A stretch of DNA of 38,253 nucleotides, from NCBI GenBank assembly GCA_002050435.1, contig MWYV01000004.1, forward strand, positions 1-38,253, given 5' to 3'. Position 1 is the stretch's first letter. Every line of letters begins with the position of its first letter. Positions 33,157 to 38,253 of this stretch are shown here, piece by piece. The notes under the pieces are model-generated. The model did not search any database, was not told the DNA's origin, and saw nothing but the letters and a program-made list of their open reading frames with translations. Made by a program: the position numbers and the translations under genes. The DNA comes from Chitinophagales bacterium 33-2 (GTDB lineage Bacteria; Bacteroidota; Bacteroidia; Chitinophagales; Chitinophagaceae).

Positions 33157-33187
33157 AACAGCTAATAGCTAGAAGCTAACAGCTTAT
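33157..33187. repeat. AGCTAA-type repeat upstream of tRNA-Asn
   Basis: Words of the type AACAGCTAATAGCTAGAAG repeat here with 7-8 base spacing, as in the leaders of actC and actD. It ends three bases before the tRNA acceptor stem. Confidence 0.65.
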
Positions 33188-33189
33188 AT

Positions 33190-33263
33190 TCCTCCTTAGC
33201 TCAGTTGGTTAGAGCATCTGACTGTTAATCAGAGGGTCTCAGGTTCAAGTCCTGAAGGGGGAG
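33190..33263 (+). tRNA. tRNA-Asn (anticodon GTT)
   Basis: The cloverleaf is complete: acceptor TCCTCCT with AGGGGGA (one G-U pair), D arm GCTCAGTTGGTTAGAGC, anticodon stem TCTGA/TCAGA with loop CTGTTAA, variable loop GGGTC, and T arm TCAGGTTCAAGTCCTGA. The anticodon GTT reads Asn codons. The discriminator base is G and CCA is not encoded. The 3' side borders a decayed region, so the gene may have been an integration target. Confidence 0.95.
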
Positions 33264-33273
33264 CGGAAGAATC

Positions 33274-33309
33274 AAGGAGTTACAGAAATGTAGCTCCTTT
33301 TTGTTTTTT
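33274..33309 (+). terminator. Terminator after tRNA-Asn
   Basis: AAGGAGTTACA (33274-33284) pairs with TGTAGCTCCTT (33289-33299) with one G-U pair and a GAAA loop, followed by a T-rich run. It lies 10 bases after the tRNA. Confidence 0.88.
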
Positions 33310-33354
33310 GTTCCGACACAACTCCGGCATAAGTATATTAATTGGGTATTCTCA

Positions 33355-34376
33355 CTAATCTTTGTTTATCCCTACACCTTTTGTTAACAACTCCATTAAA
33401 GCCTTATTTATGAAATATACCTCTCTGCCAAGTTTAAATGGAACTAAAATTTTCATTTCTACCAAAACTTGAAGGTAATTTGATGCAGCCTGTCTTTGAT
33501 CTATTCTATAGTCAATTATTGTTTTAATTTTAATATAGGGAAAACTAAAGATTAATTCATTTACTTCAAATGCAGGGATTTTTTGAGAAATGTTTCTCAT
33601 CCTTTCCAATGTATCTTTTTTTAGTTGAAGCATCTCTGATATCTTCTTTAATGTCAAAATGGATGTTTCAGCAATAGAATCTAACATAAACGAAATCCAT
33701 TCCAACCAAGCATCTTTTTCTATAATCTCCTTTAATAGTCTGTAGTAGTCCGATTTGTTTTGGATTATATAATCACTTAAATACAAAACAGGAAGATGAA
33801 GCAGTTTCTTATGGACTAAGTATAGAACATTTAATATTCTGCCAGTTCTCCCATTACCATCAGAAAAGGGTGGATTGCTTCAAATTGATAATGCATTAAT
33901 GCCATTTTTATCAATGGATCTATATCATCATTAACCTCATTAACAAATGCCTCCCACCCAAACATTAAATCAGGTATGTAATTAGGATCAGGGGGGGTAT
34001 AAATTATTTTCCCAGTAGTTGGATTTATTAATTTGGTGCCTGTTATTTTTCTATATTCGGTATCTGTTCCCTTTATAACTTGCATTATTTTTATAGCACA
34101 TTTTCCAGTAAACAATTCTGTTCGTTGTAATACTCTAATCCAGAATAAATAGCTTCTCTATATCTTAATACTTCTTTTGTTTCAGAAGACATGAAATCAT
34201 TAGGAGATAGTATTGCTTTATATAACTCATCTTGGGTTGTAACAATGTTTTCTATTGCTGAGCTGTCTTTTACTCTCTTGAAGGATTATAGTATTTAGTA
34301 AAATGGTAGGGTTGGGTAAAGTTTGGCAATATCCTTTTAATTCGGCTAGATATTTATTTGCTTTTAAAGCTTCATT
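33355..34376 (-). pseudogene. Fic-family protein, broken by three frameshifts and 5' truncated
   Basis: Read across frames, the minus strand encodes a Fic protein: ANKYLAELKGYCQTLPNP, then SSAIENIVTTQDELYKAIL, then GKCAIKIMQVIKGTDTEY and IIYTPPDPNYIPDLM, then the Fic motif HPFSDGNGRTGRILN, then a C-terminal winged-helix-like part (33355-33786). Shifts occur at the A-run 34268-34271 (one extra base), near 34112-34117 (one base missing) and at the A-run 33864-33867 (one base missing), the last within the catalytic motif itself. Reading upstream, an in-frame stop precedes residue one at 34377-34379 and the expected N-terminal part is missing. Fic proteins usually AMPylate target proteins. No part can now be active. 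Confidence 0.85.
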
Positions 34377-34386
34377 TTATGTGTAG

Positions 34387-34734
34387 TGTTTTACCTTACC
34401 TGACCTATTTGCTGGCAAAATGCACGCGTTGCTTTTTCGCAAATGGAGTTCAAGAGTCAAAGGGAGTGATTGGTATGACCTGGAGTGGTATATTAAAAAA
34501 GGGGTTGCGCTCCATCTTGATCATTTCCGTATGAAAGCCCGGGGTAGTGGTGATTGGCAACAGCCTACGCTTTCCGAAGCCAAGTTCCGGGAGCTGCTGA
34601 ATGACAAAATTGATGCAGTTTCTTTTCATTCTATTCGTGAAGACATTATTCGTTTTATACCAGACGAAGGCTTGCTGGACATCTGGTCACCTACCTATTT
34701 TAAAGACCTGGTCAAAAGACTCAAAAACCAATAA
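34387..34734 (+). pseudogene. C-terminal fragment of an AbiEii/AbiGii-type nucleotidyltransferase
   Basis: The frame opens after a stop at 34384-34386 with LPDLFAGKMHALLFRKW and continues with VKGSDWYDLEWYIKKGV to an end at 34734. This is the C-terminal third of AbiEii-type toxins, whose catalytic nucleotidyltransferase core would lie before the break. The ATG at 34420 lies inside the conserved GKMHALL block, so it is not a real start. The fragment touches the broken Fic gene head to head at about 34380, where two different genes seem to have been joined by deletion. Confidence 0.75.
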
Positions 34735-35053
34735 ACTTTATAGTATTATGATTGACCTCATATAAAACTATACATCAATCACTGCTGTCCGGTAAAAAAT
34801 CAAGCATCAGTTTTACTTAAGCTATTTGCCTCAGTCCTGCGGGCATCGTACCTGGCCGACAACCTTTTTGAGCGTTGCCGGAAAGCCTTGCGATCAGGCA
34901 ACAAAAAGGCTTCCCGCAGATTACGCAGATTTTCGCTGATTGGTTTTCTGCGTTCATCAGCGATATCTGCGGGCAACAAAAGGCAGGCCTTCATTCAGTT
35001 TATTATTTAATTTATGACATGTTTAAATGCTGAATCTCAAGTCAAAGTTTTTA
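34735..35053. other. Intergenic region with insertion-end and palindromic repeats
   Basis: No gene is seen. The 34778-34795 copy of ATCACTGCTGTCCGGTAA matches the ends of the element at 17765-17828. At 34913-34973 lies a palindrome: CCCGCAGAT and TCGCTGAT (34933-34940) are matched by ATCAGCGA (34956-34963) and ATCTGCGGG (34965-34973), and it contains CGCAGATTACGCAGATT. This pattern is common as an extragenic repeat in many bacterial genomes. A 64-codon minus-strand frame across it is an artefact. Confidence 0.6.
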
Positions 35054-35084
35054 CAAAAAAATAGGGCTGCTCATTCAGCAGCCC
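35054..35084 (-). terminator. Terminator of the 198-aa hypothetical gene
   Basis: GGGCTGCT (35064-35071) pairs with AGCAGCCC (35077-35084) around a five-base loop. On the minus strand it is followed by TATTTTTTT. It is nine bases beyond the stop of the gene at 35093-35689. Confidence 0.9.
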
Positions 35085-35092
35085 CAATGAAA

Positions 35093-35689
35093 TCAGTTCG
35101 TCTGACTTTTCAGCTTCAGGAGTTGAAACAATCTGTGTTCTGCTTTTAATTCCTGCAGAAAGCCTTCCAATGAATGAAAAGACAGCTTCATGCTTATGGT
35201 GATTTTTACGCCTTCCAAGCCAGCGTATTCTCCGGCTAAGTAGGTATCTGCAATGCTTATATGTAGATCAAAATAATCTTCAAATAATCCTTCAAATAGT
35301 TTTACTGCTTCTGAATATGGCACTTCACGCGTGACGCCGTCTTCGCCCTGTTCCATACATGTTTTTCCTTTGTATTTCGACTCCCGTTCTTCCCTTGTAC
35401 CTTCCAGGGTTTCAGCTTTCATGCGGATGCAATCTTCCGGAAACAGGTCCCATGCTGCATTTTCCCTCTTGTACAGCACCTTTTCAAAAAACGGGATCAG
35501 GAGTTCGTCCTCCCACACGTTCCAATCAATGAACATTTCATTTTCTGTGTTTTTACCATAAAGCCTGGGATTAATAAGGGAAAGCCCGGAATGGCGCAGT
35601 GCAAAGCTGATGTCGCTCCAATTCTGGTCCGGGTAATACTTGTGATACTTAATTTCAAGTTCAGTGTTGCCAGCTCTTAGAATAGCCAT
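35093..35689 (-). CDS. Hypothetical protein, 198 aa
   Basis: I do not recognise this gene. It is soluble, without signal peptide or membrane helix, and rich in Glu, Tyr and Trp: MAILRAGNTELEIKYHKYYP opens a beta-rich N-terminal half; the middle has ENEMFIDWNVWEDELLIPFF; a charged central segment (EGTREERESKYKGKTC) follows; the end looks helical (LEGFLQELKAEHRLFQLLKL). It has its own strong terminator and an ATG start, so it is clearly a gene. The acidic composition and location beside toxin fragments would fit an orphan immunity-type protein, but that is only a guess from context. Confidence 0.8.
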   Translation of the reverse strand: MAILRAGNTELEIKYHKYYPDQNWSDISFALRHSGLSLINPRLYGKNTENEMFIDWNVWEDELLIPFFEKVLYKRENAAWDLFPEDCIRMKAETLEGTREERESKYKGKTCMEQGEDGVTREVPYSEAVKLFEGLFEDYFDLHISIADTYLAGEYAGLEGVKITISMKLSFHSLEGFLQELKAEHRLFQLLKLKSQTN

Positions 35690-35837
35690 AGTAAGTTATT
35701 TAAAGTTGATAAAATGCTTCCTGTTCCAATGAGTTGGAAGAAAAGAAGAACAATAAAAATTATTATGGAGATGGCTATGTCATGAAGGATATAAAGATAA
35801 GGGTCTTGACCATATTGGGGATACTCAAAGTGAAAAG

Positions 35838-36210
35838 GTTGAACAGTAGTTGAACAGTTGTTGAACGCCTGCCCGCGTCCGTCGTCAAAGGCTTTGGCCC
35901 CCGGAGACCGAAGCAATGCGGAGGTGGGGTTGTTGAACAGTTGTTGATTTAGCCTCCGTGTTTTCTCTGTGCCGCTGTGCGCTCCGTAGTTCATGCTTTT
36001 AAAGTTGAACGGTTGTTGAATGGTTGTTGAACGCCTGCCCGCGTCCGTCGTCAAAGGCTTTGGCCCCCGGAGACCGAAGCAATGCGGAGGTGGGGTTGTT
36101 GAACAGTTGTTGATTTAGCCTCCGTGTTTTCTCTGTGCCGCTGTGCGCTCCGTGGTTCATGCTTTTAAAGTTGAACGGTTGTTGAACGCCTGCCTGCTGA
36201 AGCAATGCGT
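35838..36210. repeat. 166-bp tandem duplication carrying the bipartite repeat
   Basis: The block starting TTGAACGCCTGCCCGCGTCC at 35861 starts again at 36027, exactly 166 bases later. The two copies differ by one base over their shared length (CCGTAGTT versus CCGTGGTT). Each contains GTTGTTGAAC words and a CTCCGTGTTTTCTCTGTGCC block of the dispersed family, plus a G/C-rich insert (CGTCGTCAAAGGCTTTGGCC) not found in the other clusters. A third truncated start follows at about 36181. Long minus-strand frames across it are artefacts of the repeat. Confidence 0.92.
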
Positions 36211-36245
36211 ACGGGTGTTTACTTGCATCGACGTTAACATTTATT

Positions 36246-36270
36246 TATAAAAAAAGCGGCCGTAGCCGCT
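36246..36270 (-). terminator. Candidate terminator for the HMA/copper genes
   Basis: AGCGGC (36255-36260) pairs with GCCGCT (36265-36270) around a CGTA loop. On the minus strand it is followed by T residues. It lies about 95 bases after the HMA gene stop. Confidence 0.75.
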
Positions 36271-36365
36271 CTATAAAAATCATGGTTTCTTAAATGGTAT
36301 TGCAAAACCAATGCACCGACCTGCCAGCCCTGTCCCTGGCTGCTTCTACCGACGGCCTGAAGTAA

Positions 36366-36578
36366 TTATGAAAGCCTTTCTGCTTTGAACCCGGCTTTTT
36401 CTACTGCATTTATAACTTCCTTCTCATCAATATTTTCGGCTGTTACCGTGAGTATTTTTCTTGGGTTTTGTGTGTCAACCTTCCAATTATCTTTGCCCAC
36501 AGTGTCATTTAAGACAGGCGTAACTTTAGCTACACATGAGCCACAATTAATGTTTGTTTTTACTTCTATCGTTTTCAT
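36366..36578 (-). CDS. Small HMA-domain copper chaperone
   Basis: The 70-residue protein is a single heavy-metal-associated domain with C12-G-S-C15 (NINCGSCVAKV) and the ferredoxin-like fold pattern that ends VEKAGFKAERLS. The usual motif is M-x-C-x-x-C; here Asn-Ile-Asn precedes the first cysteine. Stand-alone HMA domains pass Cu(I) to P-type ATPases. It lies 177 bases downstream of the CopA-type gene in the same direction, a common pairing. Confidence 0.88.
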   Translation of the reverse strand: MKTIEVKTNINCGSCVAKVTPVLNDTVGKDNWKVDTQNPRKILTVTAENIDEKEVINAVEKAGFKAERLS

Positions 36579-36755
36579 TTCTGTTTGTTTTATTTCTGTT
36601 ATGTAAAATTAGTTAGCGCCTTAAAGTAACCGTTAACAATTATGGATAAGCGTTGCAAAATTTTGGGTCCATAATGTTGAATAGCGATAATCAAGTACAA
36701 GAGTGCGACGCAACAATGATCAATCAGGGATATAAAGCCTGGTTCATAATTATCA

Positions 36756-38253
36756 TTATAATTTTTTTGTTTTAAGTCGTAAGCTGTTTGATACCACTGA
36801 AATAGAACTTAAAGCCATTGCAGCGCCCGCAATCATTGGGTTTAACAGGAAGCCGTTAATTGGATACAACAGACCTGCGGCAATCGGAATGCCAATAATG
36901 TTATAGATAAATGCCCAAAACAGGTTTTGGCGTATGGATGCCACTGTGTATTTTGATAATTTAATTGCCTGTGGAATTTTAGTGAGGTCGGATGAAATAA
37001 TGGTCATTTTTGCAACGTCCATTGCTATGTCACTGCCTTTTCCCATTGCAATACTTACATCTGCCTGTGCTAATGCATTGCTATCATTTATACCATCGCC
37101 TACCATTGCTACAATCTTTCCCTGTTGTTGGAGTTCTTTAATAAATGCTGCTTTGTTTGCTGGCATTACTTCTGCTTTGTAATGTTCTATTCCTACCTGT
37201 AATGCAATGGCTTTTGCCGTAGCCTGATTATCGCCTGTAAGCATATAAACTTCTATGCCTGCTGCCTTCAATTGCCTCACCGCTTCTACAGATGTTTCTT
37301 TTATTTTATCAGCAATCGCAACTACTGCCAATGCTTGTTTTTCATCTGCAAAATAAATAACGGTTTTTGCTTCGGATAACCATTTTGTAACAGCTGTTTC
37401 CAATGGCGAAGCAATAGAAATATTGTTTGATTTTAACAGCGAAGCGTTACCAACAAAATGCATTTTATCGCCTACATGAGCTTTTGCGCCCAGGCCTGTG
37501 ATACTTTCAAACTGATGTACCGGCAGGTACTGAACTTGTGCAAGATGATTTACAACTGCTTCCGCTAATGGATGCTCCGATTGTTTTTCCAATGAGGCTA
37601 AGGCTGCTAAACTGCTTTCATCATTGTTTAACCAAAGTATATCTGTTACAACCGGCCTGCCTTCGGTGATTGTTCCTGTTTTATCCAAAATGATGGCATT
37701 GATTTTCTTTGCCTGTTCAAGGCTTTCTGCATCTTTTATCAATATGCCGTTTTCGGCTCCTTTACCTACGCCAGCCATGATTGCTGTTGGCGTAGCCAGG
37801 CCTAAAGCACAGGGACAAGCAATTACCAAAACTGTCACCATTGCTAATAAACCTTGTGTAAATCCGTTCTGTCCACCCAATATAACCCAGGCTATTAAGC
37901 TAAGAATCGCAATAAGAATTACAATAGGAACAAAGATGCCTGCAATTTTATCTACCAGTTTTTGTACAGGTGCTTTGCTGCCTTGTGCCTGCTGCACCAT
38001 TTTAATGATTTGTGCTAATACTGTGTCGCCACCCACTTTATCTGCTGTAAACTGGAAGCTGCCTTTTTGATTAATTGTTCCTGCAAAAACTTTGTCGCCT
38101 TGTTTCTTCTCTACAGGTATTGGTTCGCCACTTATCATGCTCTCATCTACAAATGAATTACCTGCGGCTACAGTGCCATCTACTGCTATTTGTTCACCCG
38201 GCTTTACCAATAATAGATTTCCAACATTTACACTTGCTATTGGCATTTCCATC
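36756..38253 (-). CDS. copA: Copper-translocating P1B-type ATPase (5' part outside window)
   Basis: The frame is open to the right edge, so the N-terminal metal-binding domain and first helices lie outside. The visible part has the actuator motif ESMISGEPIPVEK, the transmembrane CPC motif (VIACPCALGLATPTA), the phosphorylation motif DKTGTITEG, an HP motif (SEHPLAEAV), TGDNQATA and the hinge GDGINDSNALAQADVSIAMG. The last helices carry YNIIGIP and MALSSISVVSNSLRL, the pattern of Cu(I)-exporting enzymes. It pumps copper out of the cytoplasm and may supply copper for oxidases; which one applies here cannot be told from sequence. Confidence 0.93.
   Translation of the reverse strand, partial: MEMPIASVNVGNLLLVKPGEQIAVDGTVAAGNSFVDESMISGEPIPVEKKQGDKVFAGTINQKGSFQFTADKVGGDTVLAQIIKMVQQAQGSKAPVQKLVDKIAGIFVPIVILIAILSLIAWVILGGQNGFTQGLLAMVTVLVIACPCALGLATPTAIMAGVGKGAENGILIKDAESLEQAKKINAIILDKTGTITEGRPVVTDILWLNNDESSLAALASLEKQSEHPLAEAVVNHLAQVQYLPVHQFESITGLGAKAHVGDKMHFVGNASLLKSNNISIASPLETAVTKWLSEAKTVIYFADEKQALAVVAIADKIKETSVEAVRQLKAAGIEVYMLTGDNQATAKAIALQVGIEHYKAEVMPANKAAFIKELQQQGKIVAMVGDGINDSNALAQADVSIAMGKGSDIAMDVAKMTIISSDLTKIPQAIKLSKYTVASIRQNLFWAFIYNIIGIPIAAGLLYPINGFLLNPMIAGAAMALSSISVVSNSLRLKTKKL

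Noticed and set aside
34800-34994. 64-codon minus-strand frame
   Set aside because: Most of it is the CGCAGATT palindrome, and its translation is low-complexity Arg/Lys-rich sequence.
35677-36205. Two long minus-strand frames with near-identical translations
   Set aside because: They run across the 166-bp tandem duplication and owe their similarity to it; no start, leader or family supports them.
33264-36300. Intact integrated element at tRNA-Asn
   Set aside because: No integrase, no duplicated tRNA 3' end and only broken accessory genes are visible, so at most a scar remains.

Overview
The window looks like chromosomal DNA of a member of the Bacteroidota, most likely a Chitinophagaceae-type organism (family level is my guess). 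The reasons are an alternative complex III (act) cluster fused to an aa3 oxidase cluster in the usual Bacteroidota order, secreted proteins with type IX secretion C-terminal domains, TAnnTTTG-type promoter elements, little sign of Shine-Dalgarno sequences, and many short intergenic repeats.

Region 1 (1-14330, all + strand) is one respiratory block: actB (5' end outside the window), actC, actD, actE and actF, then coxB, coxA, ctaB (heme O synthase), two subunit III genes and subunit IV, closed by a strong terminator. A second small unit follows with a SCO copper chaperone overlapping a DUF420 membrane protein. Together these encode a quinol:cytochrome c oxidoreductase that can pass electrons directly to an aa3 oxidase, plus the heme and copper factors needed to assemble it. 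Subunit actA and any upstream genes lie outside the window.

Region 2 (14331-21600) holds a large AsmA-like protein, a minus-strand overlapping set (TrmB tRNA methyltransferase, DUF5522 protein, cysteine-less alkyltransferase-like protein) preceded by a fatty acid hydroxylase, then a fumarylacetoacetate hydrolase-family enzyme and an orphan response regulator.

Region 3 (21600-33310) is more accessory: a 41-codon ORF with its own terminator, a lipoprotein cytochrome c, two closely related secreted GHL10-type glycoside hydrolases about 4 kb apart, and between them a BON-domain lipoprotein, a 91-bp tandem repeat array, a class A beta-lactamase-fold hydrolase and a frameshifted MORN/TonB-C gene. 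A Rieske ferredoxin and tRNA-Asn follow.

Region 4 (33310-38253) is a decayed patch beside the tRNA: a Fic gene with three frameshifts abutting a C-terminal AbiEii fragment, then palindromic repeats, an unrecognised 198-aa gene, a 166-bp tandem duplication, and a copper module (small HMA metallochaperone and the C-terminal part of a CopA-type P-type ATPase running off the right edge).

I see no CRISPR array, no intact insertion sequence and no complete defence system. The least explained signals are the bipartite repeat family present at four intergenic sites, the small 41-codon gene, an EF-hand loop inside the DUF420 protein, and the toxin-gene graveyard next to tRNA-Asn.
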